From contig JBDSOT010000078.1 of assembly GCA_039914705.1 (NCBI GenBank), forward strand, positions 1-8,745: a DNA stretch of 8,745 nt. Direction: 5' to 3'. This DNA comes from JBDSTW01 sp039914705 (lineage in GTDB: Bacteria > Pseudomonadota > Gammaproteobacteria > SURF-13). The notes beneath the pieces are model-generated. The model ran no database searches. It was not told the origin of the DNA and saw only the letters and a program-made list of their open reading frames with translations. Position 1 is the first letter of the stretch. Each line of letters starts with the position of its first letter. Both the position numbers and the translations under genes were made by a program. This document shows, piece by piece, positions 1-5,573 of the stretch.

Positions 1-2
1 GG

Positions 3-113
3 GTATTGAAAATTATCTCGGCCTGCACGCTGCTGGTGACGGTAATGGCCATAGCCTTGCGCCTGCCGTACTTATATACTTTCCTATACCTTTGGAGCCT
101 TGGTTATGGTTAA
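3..113 (+). CDS. Possible 3' end of an upstream membrane-protein gene (partial)
   Basis: This frame is open from the left edge to a TAA at 111-113 and encodes about 36 residues. They are strongly hydrophobic and aromatic (a run around LLVTVMAIAL, then LPYLYTFLYLW), as expected for the last transmembrane segment of an inner-membrane protein. Its stop would overlap the start of the next gene (ATG at 106) by 8 bases, a common translational-coupling arrangement. Many of the first 23 codons end in G or C, as in the genes downstream, but this falls off towards the end. No family can be recognised from so short a piece, and it may simply be non-coding sequence that happens to be open. The other two forward frames are less convincing. 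Confidence 0.3.
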   Translation, partial: VLKIISACTLLVTVMAIALRLPYLYTFLYLWSLGYG

Positions 114-420
114 GCCTTTTTACCGCCAACACGTGTTTTTCTGCACCAACCAGCGTGAGGACGGGGCGACTTGTTGCAATAATTTTGGCGCGCAGGCCTT
201 GCGCGACTATGCCAAGGCGCGCATCAAGGCCTTAGGCCTGCGGGGCGAGGGCCGCGTGCGCATCAACAGCGCAGGCTGCCTGGATCGGTGCGAGGAAGGC
301 CCGGTGATCGTGGTTTACCCGGAGGGTGTCTGGTACACCTATGTGGACAAAGAGGATATCGATGAAATTATCGACGAGCACATTATTAACGGCCGTGTAG
401 TCGAACGCTTAAAGATTTAG
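106..420 (+). CDS. Thioredoxin-like (2Fe-2S) ferredoxin domain protein
   Basis: A 104-residue cytoplasmic protein that probably binds one [2Fe-2S] cluster; its redox partner is unknown. Likely cluster ligands are C13, C23 or C24, and the C58-x3-C62 pair in the SAGCLDRCEEGP segment. The C-x10-C ... C-x3-C spacing is that of the thioredoxin-fold ferredoxins (shethna/NuoE-like group). The following PVIVVYPEGVWY strand and an acidic helix (DKEDIDEIIDEHI) complete the usual fold, and the length is normal. I chose the ATG at 106 because GGAG at 94-97 lies 8 bases upstream. A TTG at 100 in the same frame is only 2 bases from that site. The gene stands about 100 bases before rplM, a neighbourhood I recall from other gammaproteobacteria. 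The adjacent C23-C24 leaves the exact second ligand ambiguous. Confidence 0.85.
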   Translation: MVKPFYRQHVFFCTNQREDGATCCNNFGAQALRDYAKARIKALGLRGEGRVRINSAGCLDRCEEGPVIVVYPEGVWYTYVDKEDIDEIIDEHIINGRVVERLKI

Positions 421-453
421 GCCCGCATGTAATCAAACCCGAACCTACGGGAC

Positions 454-482
454 TTGTCCGCGCACCTTATCTGCTGTACTAT
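454..482 (+). promoter_or_regulatory. Candidate sigma-70 promoter for rplM-rpsI
   Basis: A -35-like TTGTCC (454-459) and a -10-like TACTAT (477-482) are separated by 17 bases, the optimal spacing. Transcription would start near 489 and give a leader of about 30 bases before the rplM ATG, with GGAG at 508-511. This is prediction from consensus only; read-through from the ferredoxin gene is also possible. Confidence 0.5.
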
Positions 483-519
483 TCCCGATCTTTTTAGAGT
501 GGTTTCTGGAGCAACACTG

Positions 520-948
520 ATGAAGACCTTTTCCGCCAATGCCGCGACTATCCAACGCGACTGGTATCTCGTCGACGCCGCAGGCAAGACCTTAGGCCGC
601 TTGGCCAGCGAGATCGCGCTGCGTCTGCGCGGTAAACACAAGCCCGAGTTTACCCCCCACGCGGACACCGGCGATTACATTATCGTCGTGAACGCCGAAA
701 AGATTCACGTTAGCGGCAACAAGGCCAAGGATAAGCTATACCACCACCACACCGGCTATATCGGCAATCTGAAGACCATCAGCTTTGAGAAGCTTCTCCA
801 AAAGGCCCCTGAGCGCGTGCTGGAAGGTGCCATCAAGGGCATGCTGCCTAAAAACCCTCTAGGCCGTGCCATGTTTCGCAAGCTCAAGATTTACGCGGGT
901 TCAACTCACCAGCACGAGGCCCAGCAACCCCGGCCTCTGGATATTTAG
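520..948 (+). CDS. rplM: 50S ribosomal protein L13
   Basis: L13 is an early-assembly protein of the large ribosomal subunit that binds 23S rRNA. The 142-residue product has the same length as E. coli L13 and matches it along its whole length from memory: MKTFSAN start, QRDWYLVDAAGKTLGRLAS, LRGKHKPEFTPH, DTGDYIIVVNAEK, YHHHTGYIG, KGMLPKNPLGRAMFRKLKIY and the AAQQP-type tail ending LDI. The ATG at 520 is preceded at 8 bases by GGAG (508-511). Longer in-frame starts such as TTG 454 would add 22 residues not found in the family and would overlap the presumed promoter. It forms an operon with rpsI, 43 bases downstream, as in nearly all bacteria. Confidence 0.98.
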   Translation: MKTFSANAATIQRDWYLVDAAGKTLGRLASEIALRLRGKHKPEFTPHADTGDYIIVVNAEKIHVSGNKAKDKLYHHHTGYIGNLKTISFEKLLQKAPERVLEGAIKGMLPKNPLGRAMFRKLKIYAGSTHQHEAQQPRPLDI

Positions 949-991
949 GCCTCTCGATATTTAATTGTCTCAACGGTAAACGGAAACCCTC

Positions 992-1384
992 ATGGCAGAA
1001 CAACAGTTTTACAGCACCGGCCGCCGCAAGAGTTCCACGGCGCGCGTCTACCTCAAACCCGGCAAGGGCGCTATCACCATTAACCGGCGCGCCATCGACG
1101 TTTACTTTGGCCGTGAAACCTCGCGCATGATGGTGCGTCAGCCCTTCGTGACGACCAACCTCATCGATAACTTCGATGTCAGCGTAGTCGTGCGCGGTGG
1201 CGGCATCACCGGCCAGGCCGGCGCGATTCGCCACGGCATCACCCGCGCGCTGATGGTCTACGATGAAACCCTGCGCCCCGCACTGCGCAAGGCCGGCTTC
1301 GTCACCCGGGATGCGCGTGAAGTGGAACGCAAGAAGGTCGGCAAGCACAAGGCCCGCAAGGCACCTCAATACTCGAAGCGTTAA
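992..1384 (+). CDS. rpsI: 30S ribosomal protein S9
   Basis: S9 belongs to the head of the small ribosomal subunit; its C-terminal tail reaches the P-site tRNA. The 130 residues equal the E. coli length. Family hallmarks are YSTGRRKSSTARVYLKPG near the N-terminus, the central GGGITGQAGAIRHGITRAL, RKAGFVTRDAREVERKKVG, and the basic tail ending in SKR. The ribosome-binding site before ATG 992 is weak (CGGAAA about 6 bases upstream), consistent with translational coupling to rplM. A rho-independent terminator follows 8 bases after the stop, so rplM-rpsI ends here. Confidence 0.98.
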   Translation: MAEQQFYSTGRRKSSTARVYLKPGKGAITINRRAIDVYFGRETSRMMVRQPFVTTNLIDNFDVSVVVRGGGITGQAGAIRHGITRALMVYDETLRPALRKAGFVTRDAREVERKKVGKHKARKAPQYSKR

Positions 1385-1392
1385 TATTAGCG

Positions 1393-1417
1393 GGGCTTCT
1401 CATTAAGCCCTTTTTTT
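1393..1417 (+). terminator. Rho-independent terminator of rplM-rpsI
   Basis: A 6-bp stem GGGCTT (1393-1398) / AAGCCC (1405-1410) with a 6-base loop is followed at once by seven T residues (1411-1417). Its place directly behind the rpsI stop fits transcription end of the ribosomal operon. Confidence 0.85.
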
Positions 1418-1447
1418 ATAAAATTTAACAAAGATCGAGCGCTCCGA

Positions 1448-1490
1448 CAGGGTTTCTGGATTCCCGCGTGCGCGGGAGTGACGGCTTAAC
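1448..1490. repeat. Dispersed palindromic repeat, unit A (simple form)
   Basis: The unit runs from CAGGGTTTCTGGATTCCCGC to GACGGCTTAAC and contains a tight palindrome, CCCGCG-TG-CGCGGG (1463-1476). The text TCTGGATTCCCGC...GCGGGA(A/G)TGACGG belongs to a short dispersed repeat class common in proteobacterial intergenic DNA (recalled). A second copy with a changed centre starts at 1495. It encodes nothing and lies between the rpsI terminator and the tRNA gene. Confidence 0.75.
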
Positions 1491-1494
1491 CCAA

Positions 1495-1558
1495 CAGGGT
1501 TCTGGATTCCCGCTGGAGTTTATCTGAGCGAAGCCGAAGGGCGGAATGACGGCTTAAC
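1495..1558. repeat. Dispersed palindromic repeat, unit B (enlarged centre)
   Basis: Both flanks match unit A: CAGGGTTCTGGATTCCCGC on the left and ATGACGGCTTAAC on the right. The short hairpin turn of unit A is replaced by about 27 bases, GGAGTTTATCTGAGCG followed by AAGCCGAAGGG. The outer arms TTCC-C-GC / GCGGAA can still pair. The inserted text matches, in reverse complement and with two differences, the centre of a different palindromic repeat at 3992-4020, so this unit looks composite. Confidence 0.75.
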
Positions 1559-1610
1559 AAGAACCAGCGCACAAACTATAGCCCTTTTCTGTTATTTTCC
1601 CTGAATCGTA

Positions 1611-1684
1611 TGGGGGATCGTCTAGCGGTAGGACTACGGACTCTGACTCCGTTAACCGAGGTTCGAATCCTCGTCCCCCAGCCA
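1611..1684 (+). tRNA. tRNA-Gln (anticodon CTG)
   Basis: This is a complete cloverleaf with encoded CCA. The acceptor stem TGGGGGA (1611-1617) pairs with TCCCCCA (1674-1680), followed by discriminator G and CCA (1682-1684). The D stem is GTC/GAC around TAGCGGTAG. The anticodon stem ACGGA/TCCGT encloses the loop CTCTGAC, giving anticodon CTG (1643-1645), which reads CAG. The T stem is CGAGG/CCTCG with loop TTCGAAT. The U1-A72 pair at the start of the acceptor is typical of bacterial tRNA-Gln. No convincing promoter was found in the short gap upstream, and the gene sits between palindromic repeats. Confidence 0.97.
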
Positions 1685-1716
1685 TCTTTACTTATAGCCT
1701 TAGCTCAGATTAAACC

Positions 1717-1795
1717 GTAGGTCGGATTAAGCGAAGCGAATCAGACATGCACCAGCCTATCGTTCGTCGGCTCCGCTGCGCCTGAGCCGACCTAC
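1717..1795. repeat. GTAGGTCGG palindromic repeat pair
   Basis: The left unit (1717-1746) begins GTAGGTCGGATTAAGCGAAG. The right unit (1766-1795) is itself a hairpin, GTCGGCTC (1766-1773) / GAGCCGAC (1784-1791), ending CCGACCTAC. The outermost GTAGGTCGG (1717-1725) is the reverse complement of CCGACCTAC (1787-1795), so the whole block can also fold as one large stem. It lies just past the end of the minus-strand SEC-C gene and could act as its 3' RNA structure, but there is no T-tract. The same family recurs at 3979-4031, 4094-4129 and 5482-5559. Confidence 0.8.
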
Positions 1796-1811
1796 AGCTA
1801 AAGCTATTACG

Positions 1812-2456
1812 CTAAGTCCATAAAGGCTCGCCGCGTGCAGCCTTGGCCGCGATCTCGGCCTGAAAGGCCGCCGGTCCAAACCCGTACCACTGCTCCTCAC
1901 GCTGATAAACAAACGGCTGCATGGTCTTAATCGAGCGCCCCTGTAGCCAGCTCAATATCTTTTCATCCGGGTCGCGCCCCGCCGATACCACAACATCCAG
2001 CGGCCGTCCGCGCCAGGTCGACCTGCCGGTTAATATAATCACACCGCTTTGATTCGGCTGCATCCACTCCGGCAGATCGCTGCCCGCCTCTGCCCAGCCG
2101 CAAAAAAATACGCGGCATGGGTCGTGCGGGCGCGTTGCGTGAATCGTGCAATTGTGCCCTGAGCTGTACGGGCACGGATGTCCCAGACCAATATCATGCC
2201 CCAGCACCCGCACCTTGAGCCAACCCTCGCAGCAGGCCGAACAATCTCCACATGAGCGCGGCACGCCCTGTATCTTGTTAGTCTCACTAACACTGATTGT
2301 CTGTGGCTCACCGGCAGGGCCTTGCTTATAGCGTCCTTCGGATGGCCCGCCGACAGCGCGCTGGGGATCCTCAGCCAAATCTTCAGCTGCGCCGCAGCAC
2401 TTCTTATATTTCAAGCCACTGCCACACGGGCAGGGATCGTTTCTTCCCGGTTTCAA
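1812..2456 (-). CDS. SEC-C plus YkgJ-type cysteine-cluster protein
   Basis: A 214-residue soluble protein with two metal-binding modules. Residues 3-22 are a SEC-C motif (PGRNDPCPCGSG, ligands C9, C11, C20, C21), the zinc tail known from SecA and many unrelated proteins. Residues 66-121 match the YkgJ / CxxCxxCC family: C69-x2-C72-x2-C75-C76, then C95, C103, C114 and C119 with the typical CTIHATRP-like stretch. That family is described as a probable zinc- or iron-chelating domain of unknown function. The remaining 90 residues show no motif I recognise. The start is a TTG at 2456: it gives the usual MKPGRNDPCPCGSG opening, has AGAGG (2467-2471) 10 bases upstream, and an in-frame TAA lies 24 bases before it. 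No substrate or partner is evident, and the gene is alone on its strand, divergent from the porin. Confidence 0.88.
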   Translation of the reverse strand: MKPGRNDPCPCGSGLKYKKCCGAAEDLAEDPQRAVGGPSEGRYKQGPAGEPQTISVSETNKIQGVPRSCGDCSACCEGWLKVRVLGHDIGLGHPCPYSSGHNCTIHATRPHDPCRVFFCGWAEAGSDLPEWMQPNQSGVIILTGRSTWRGRPLDVVVSAGRDPDEKILSWLQGRSIKTMQPFVYQREEQWYGFGPAAFQAEIAAKAARGEPLWT

Positions 2457-2466
2457 ATACGAACTA

Positions 2467-2471
2467 CCTCT
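2467..2471 (-). promoter_or_regulatory. Ribosome-binding site deciding the TTG start of the SEC-C gene
   Basis: Read on the minus strand this is AGAGG, 10 bases before the TTG at 2456. No ATG or GTG exists between it and the in-frame stop upstream, so TTG is the only start compatible with an intact SEC-C motif. A -10-like TATACT on the minus strand (2532-2537) lies further upstream next to the palindrome CGCTAGCG (2520-2527), but its -35 is poor. Confidence 0.55.
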
Positions 2472-2568
2472 GTACGGTTAACAATATTGATAGCGGATCA
2501 CCTGCCCAACCCCATACCACGCTAGCGCGCGAGTATAACCTCTTCATTGCGATGGGACATATCTTGCA

Positions 2569-2634
2569 AGCTTCTCTTCTCAAGCTTCTTCTATAGTATA
2601 TGCGGAGCTAGACGCTAAGCTCCCAAGCTAAGCT
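2569..2634. other. AGCT-rich patch in the divergent gap (2457-2794)
   Basis: The 338-base gap between the SEC-C gene and the porin holds no believable gene. Within it, AGCT occurs six times in 66 bases (2569, 2583, 2606, 2618, 2626, 2631), three of them inside AAGCTT. The spacing is irregular (14, 23, 12, 8 and 5 bases). Function is unknown: it may be a protein-binding patch or chance. The rest of the gap is AT-rich and carries the porin promoter. Confidence 0.4.
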
Positions 2635-2718
2635 TACCGCTCTTTCCCTAGTTCGGTGGAGTTTTGTTGTTTTTACACAACGTGATCAAATATTTTGTGG
2701 TTTTTTTGAAATAAAGTG

Positions 2719-2746
2719 TTGCAATCGCGCACAACGTTGCTATATT
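2719..2746 (+). promoter_or_regulatory. Sigma-70 promoter of the porin gene
   Basis: TTGCAA (2719-2724) and TATATT (2741-2746) are separated by 16 bases. A start near 2753 would leave a leader of about 42 bases with AGGAG at 2783-2787, 7 bases before the ATG. Upstream lies an AT-rich stretch with T runs (about 2666-2715), suitable as an UP element. The 8-mer CACAACGT occurs at 2676-2683 and again between -35 and -10 (2730-2737), a possible operator pair. GTTGT (2666-2670) / ACAAC (2677-2681) is a short inverted repeat overlapping the first copy. Confidence 0.65.
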
Positions 2747-2794
2747 GGGCACCGTCAATTGACGCTTTAACTCTAATTTTTTAGGAGAAAATAA

Positions 2795-3877
2795 ATGAAT
2801 AAAAAGATTTTAGCAGTCGCCGTTGCCGCGGCAATGGCTGTACCGCTGGCAGCCTCGGCCGACGAAGGCAATGTGACCATCTACGGTCAGGCCAACGTCT
2901 CGGTCGATTTCATCGATAATGATACTGATACCACCGACAACGTCTCCAGCAACCAATCCGTATTCGGCATTCAAGGTTCCGAGCCACTGGGCAACGGCCT
3001 CAACGCCGTATTCCATTGGGATGTATTCGCCGGCGTCGATGATGGCGTGGAAGATGTAACAGGCGGCACCCCAAGCAGCTTCTTCGGCGCGAGCCGCGAT
3101 AGCTGGGTCGGCTTGTCCGGCGGCTTCGGTACGGTCGCCCTCGGTGCCCAGGGCCGTCCCTGGAAAACCGCAACCAACAACGTCGATTTCTTTGTTAACA
3201 CCATTGCGGATTACGCCGGCATTATCGGTACTGTCTCCAATGTCGCCATCGGGACTAATGGTGTTGCCCATGATACGGGTATCGGCAACTCCATAATCTG
3301 GTTCGGCCCCAACATCAATGGCTTCAGCTGGCACGCGCAGTATGGTGCCGACGAAGACGATGATGGCAACCGTGAGTACGGTCTCCAAGGCAACTACACC
3401 AACGGCCCGCTGTACGCCACCCTGGCCTATGACATGCAGGAAGGTGCTCTCGCCGGTGAAGACGTAGAAGCCTGGAAGGCCTCGCTGAGCTACACCTTTA
3501 TCGAGGCCTTAACCGTGTCCGGTATCTACGACCATATATCGGATGATGCCGGTGGCGTTGCTGAGCGCGATGCCTGGTATTTAGGTGCCGCCTACAAGTT
3601 CGGCAATAATGCACTTAAGGCAGCCTATGCCACTGCCGATGATGTAGATGCTGGTGATGACACAGGTGCTGACTACTACGCCCTTGGCCTCTATCACACA
3701 TTCTCCAAGCGCACCGAGGTTTATGCTCTCTACGCCAAGGTGAATAATGATGATCTTGCCACTTACGGCTTAGGCTTCCCGAACGCCACCAGTGCTGCCT
3801 CTAGCGGCGCTTCAGCACCTGCTTTTGGTGGTGATGACGTGAGTGCCTTCTCGATCGGTCTGCATCACAACTTCTAA
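2795..3877 (+). CDS. Gram-negative outer-membrane porin (type-4-like)
   Basis: A 360-residue outer-membrane beta-barrel that should form a diffusion channel for small solutes. The signal peptide is clear: MNKK, a hydrophobic core to about residue 18, and an ASA|DE cleavage after residue 22. The mature part starts with VTIYGQANVSVDF, the common first strand of these porins. It continues with FGIQGSEPLGNGLNAVFHWDV and WVGLSGGFGTVALGAQGRPW, matching strands 2-4 of the trimeric 16-strand family, and ends with a beta strand and terminal Phe (GLHHNF), the BAM recognition signal. No cysteine is present. Loops are rich in Asp and Glu (for example DNDTDTTD and ADEDDDGN), suggesting a negatively charged surface; ion selectivity cannot be read from sequence. 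It is monocistronic, with its own promoter and terminator. Confidence 0.92.
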   Translation: MNKKILAVAVAAAMAVPLAASADEGNVTIYGQANVSVDFIDNDTDTTDNVSSNQSVFGIQGSEPLGNGLNAVFHWDVFAGVDDGVEDVTGGTPSSFFGASRDSWVGLSGGFGTVALGAQGRPWKTATNNVDFFVNTIADYAGIIGTVSNVAIGTNGVAHDTGIGNSIIWFGPNINGFSWHAQYGADEDDDGNREYGLQGNYTNGPLYATLAYDMQEGALAGEDVEAWKASLSYTFIEALTVSGIYDHISDDAGGVAERDAWYLGAAYKFGNNALKAAYATADDVDAGDDTGADYYALGLYHTFSKRTEVYALYAKVNNDDLATYGLGFPNATSAASSGASAPAFGGDDVSAFSIGLHHNF

Positions 3878-3906
3878 TTAGTCTTAATAAAGCAGAGCCA
3901 ACTCTA

Positions 3907-3934
3907 CGGACACCTTCGGGTGTCCGTTTTTTTT
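3907..3934 (+). terminator. Strong rho-independent terminator of the porin gene
   Basis: A perfect 8-bp stem CGGACACC (3907-3914) / GGTGTCCG (3919-3926) closes a TTCG tetraloop and is followed by eight T residues (3927-3934). It lies 30 bases after the porin stop. Confidence 0.95.
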
Positions 3935-3978
3935 GCCCAGGATTTGCCTGAAAATTGATCTAGGTCGGCCCAAGCATG

Positions 3979-4031
3979 TAGGTCGGCTCAAGCCCTTCGA
4001 CTTCGCTCAGGATAAACTCCGTGGAGCCGAC
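3979..4031. repeat. GTAGGTCGG palindromic repeat with a long centre
   Basis: The arms GTCGGCTC (3982-3989) and GAGCCGAC (4024-4031) are exact reverse complements. The centre (CCCTTCGACTTCGCTCAGGA and then TAAACTCC) is the reverse complement, with two differences, of the insert in the repeat at 1495-1558. A partial extra copy, TAGGTCGG, stands just before at 3961-3968. The block lies between the convergent porin and cysN genes. Confidence 0.8.
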
Positions 4032-4048
4032 AGCCCTTCTCCAACATC

Positions 4049-4085
4049 AAATCACTCACGCCTATGTAGGTTTCCTTAGTGATTT
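4049..4085. repeat. Inverted repeat between convergent genes
   Basis: AAATCACT (4049-4056) and AGTGATTT (4078-4085) form an 8-bp stem over a 21-base loop that contains a smaller CCTA-TG-TAGG hairpin (4061-4070). No T-tract follows on either strand, so it is a poor terminator candidate. It differs in text from the GTAGGTCGG family around it. Confidence 0.5.
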
Positions 4086-4093
4086 AATAGTTT

Positions 4094-4129
4094 GTCGGTT
4101 CCGGCGCTACGCGCCTTGAACCGACCTAC
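4094..4129. repeat. GTCGGTTC palindromic repeat past cysN
   Basis: The outer arms GTCGGTTC (4094-4101) / GAACCGAC (4118-4125) enclose an inner stem GGCGC (4103-4107) / GCGCC (4111-4115), ending CCGACCTAC. Nearly the same text occurs at 5530-5559 past cysD. In both places it lies within about 20 bases of the 3' end of the minus-strand gene, so it would form a stable 3' hairpin on the cysN and cysD messages. There is no U-tract. Confidence 0.8.
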
Positions 4130-4146
4130 AACTACTATTGAGAATT

Positions 4147-5427
4147 CTACCCAGAAACAAGCTCGATCATCCCTGCCGCAACAGTATTGTTCGTGTGTTC
4201 GTCGATCACAATAAAGCCCCCTGTAGCGCGATTTTGCTGGTAGGCATCGCACACGATGGGTTTTTGCACCTTCACGAGCACGCGGCCGATCTCGTTCATC
4301 TTGAGTTCCGTCGCCGTACTGTCTTTTTCCAGCGTATTGATATCAACCTTGAACTGCACCTCGGCGAGTATGGCCTTGACGGTGGCGGTGGTATGTTTGA
4401 CCAGGTATTTGCGTTGCGGTTGCAAGGGCTGCTCGCTCATCCAGCACAACATGGCCTCGAACTGTCTGGCGGTATGTGGCCTGTTTTGCGGGCGCACGAT
4501 CATGTCGCCGCGCGAGATGTCGATGTGATCTTCCAGCGTTAGCGTGACGGATTGCGGGGCAAAGGCTTCGCTCAGTTTCTTTTCATGGGCCAGGATTTCT
4601 TTTATCTTTGACGTATAACCCGACGGCAGCACAACGACCTCGTCGCCGACCTTGATATGGCCGGATTCGATGCGTCCCATATAGCCGCGAAAGTCGTGCA
4701 GATCGGCCTTTTGCGGGCGGCATACGAGCTGCACGGGGAAACGGAATTCGCGCTGATTTAAATCCTGCGCGATCTTGATATTTTCCAGAGATTCCATGAG
4801 CGTCTCGCCTTGATACCAAGGCAGATTTTCGCCACGCGTGACGACCATATCGCCCAGCAGGGATGAAATCGGAATAAAGCGCACATCACGCACGCCGAGC
4901 TTGGTACAGAATGCGCTGAACTCAGCGCGAATTTCCTGATACACCTGCTCGGAATAATCCACCAAGTCCATTTTATTGATCGCGATGATAAAGTGCGGAA
5001 TGCCCAACAGGCTTGCGATGTAGGCATGGCGGCGCGATTGCGTAAGCACGCCGCGTCGTGCGTCGATGAGGATAACGGCCACGTTGGCCGTGCTGGCACC
5101 GGTGACCATATTGCGGGTGTACTGCTCATGGCCGGGGGCATCGGCAATGATGAATTTGCGTTTGGGCGTAGCGAAGTAGCGATAGGCAACATCAATGGTG
5201 ATCCCTTGCTCGCGCTCGGCCTGCAGGCCATCTGTTAATAACGCGAGATCGAAGCCTTCTCCGCCGCGCCGTGCCGTGGTGCGGCCGATGGCCTCCAACT
5301 GATCTTCGAAGATGGATTTGGAATCGTAGAGCAGACGCCCGGTGAGCGTACTCTTGCCGTCATCGACGCTGCCTGCGGTGATGAAGCGCAGCAAGTCCAT
5401 CTTGCTTGGGGTTTCTTCGGCTAACAT
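4147..5427 (-). CDS. cysN: Sulfate adenylyltransferase subunit 1 (GTPase)
   Basis: CysN is the GTP-hydrolysing subunit of ATP sulfurylase; with CysD it makes adenosine 5'-phosphosulfate (APS) from ATP and sulfate in the cytoplasm. The 426 residues show an EF-Tu-like GTPase: P-loop GSVDDGKST (19-27), REQGITID switch I (72-79), DAPGH (96-100) and NKMD (151-154), then two beta-barrel domains. The sequence ends at about residue 426 with no APS-kinase (CysC) extension such as NodQ-type fusions have. It is somewhat shorter than E. coli CysN (about 475). The ATG at 5427 has AAGGGA 8 bases upstream; M10 is a weaker alternative. It lies 146 bases downstream of cysD, separated by hairpin repeats. Just before its start, ATG TTC TAA directly abuts the ATG, a two-codon reading frame of doubtful meaning. 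Confidence 0.96.
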   Translation of the reverse strand: MLAEETPSKMDLLRFITAGSVDDGKSTLTGRLLYDSKSIFEDQLEAIGRTTARRGGEGFDLALLTDGLQAEREQGITIDVAYRYFATPKRKFIIADAPGHEQYTRNMVTGASTANVAVILIDARRGVLTQSRRHAYIASLLGIPHFIIAINKMDLVDYSEQVYQEIRAEFSAFCTKLGVRDVRFIPISSLLGDMVVTRGENLPWYQGETLMESLENIKIAQDLNQREFRFPVQLVCRPQKADLHDFRGYMGRIESGHIKVGDEVVVLPSGYTSKIKEILAHEKKLSEAFAPQSVTLTLEDHIDISRGDMIVRPQNRPHTARQFEAMLCWMSEQPLQPQRKYLVKHTTATVKAILAEVQFKVDINTLEKDSTATELKMNEIGRVLVKVQKPIVCDAYQQNRATGGFIVIDEHTNNTVAAGMIELVSG

Positions 5428-5481
5428 TTAGAACATCCCTTTCCTGGATAGGTGCATTAGATAAATCAGATTAAGTTATTT

Positions 5482-5559
5482 GTAGGTCGGATCAAGCGCA
5501 GCGGATCCGACAACGTCCTAATCATTAGCCGGTTCCGGCGCTGCGCGCCTTGAACCGAC
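5482..5559. repeat. Two GTAGGTCGG-family hairpins in the cysD-cysN gap
   Basis: The first hairpin has arms GTCGGATC (5486-5493) and GATCCGAC (5504-5511). The second has CGGTTC (5530-5535) / GAACCG (5552-5557) around the GC-rich turn CGGCGCTGCGCGCC. The second nearly duplicates 4098-4125. Both would be transcribed between the cysD and cysN coding regions and could protect the upstream mRNA end or lower cysN expression; that role is inferred. No T-tract is present. Confidence 0.8.
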
Positions 5560-5573
5560 CCACTACTACACGA

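Noticed and set aside
454..519. TTG start extending rplM by 22 residues
   Set aside because: L13 proteins begin MKTF at the position of ATG 520, which has its own GGAG; the TTG falls in the presumed -35 element.
884..1369. Minus-strand open frame of 161 codons
   Set aside because: Antisense to rplM and rpsI, which are certain genes; no independent evidence.
1440..1800. Repeated palindromes considered as a small CRISPR array or tRNA-linked att site
   Set aside because: Units differ in length and text with no regular spacers, no cas genes are near, and no integrase or duplicated tRNA 3' end is present.
2297..2596. Plus-strand open frame of 99 codons reaching into the divergent gap
   Set aside because: More than half is antisense to the SEC-C motif region, the start lacks a good ribosome-binding site, and the product matches nothing.
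2810..3388. Minus-strand open frame of 192 codons
   Set aside because: Antisense to the porin coding region. It has no recognisable family, and the porin has signal peptide, strands, promoter and terminator.
4049..4129. Bidirectional terminator between porin and cysN
   Set aside because: The hairpins are good but no T-tract follows on either strand; the porin already has a strong terminator at 3907-3934.
4138..4542. Plus-strand open frame of 134 codons with histidine-rich text
   Set aside because: Antisense to the C-terminal part of cysN; the composition is that of a reverse-frame shadow.
5425..5433. Two-codon leader peptide ATG TTC TAA directly before cysN
   Set aside because: It is too short to show selection; the cysN ribosome-binding site explains the GGGATG text just as well.
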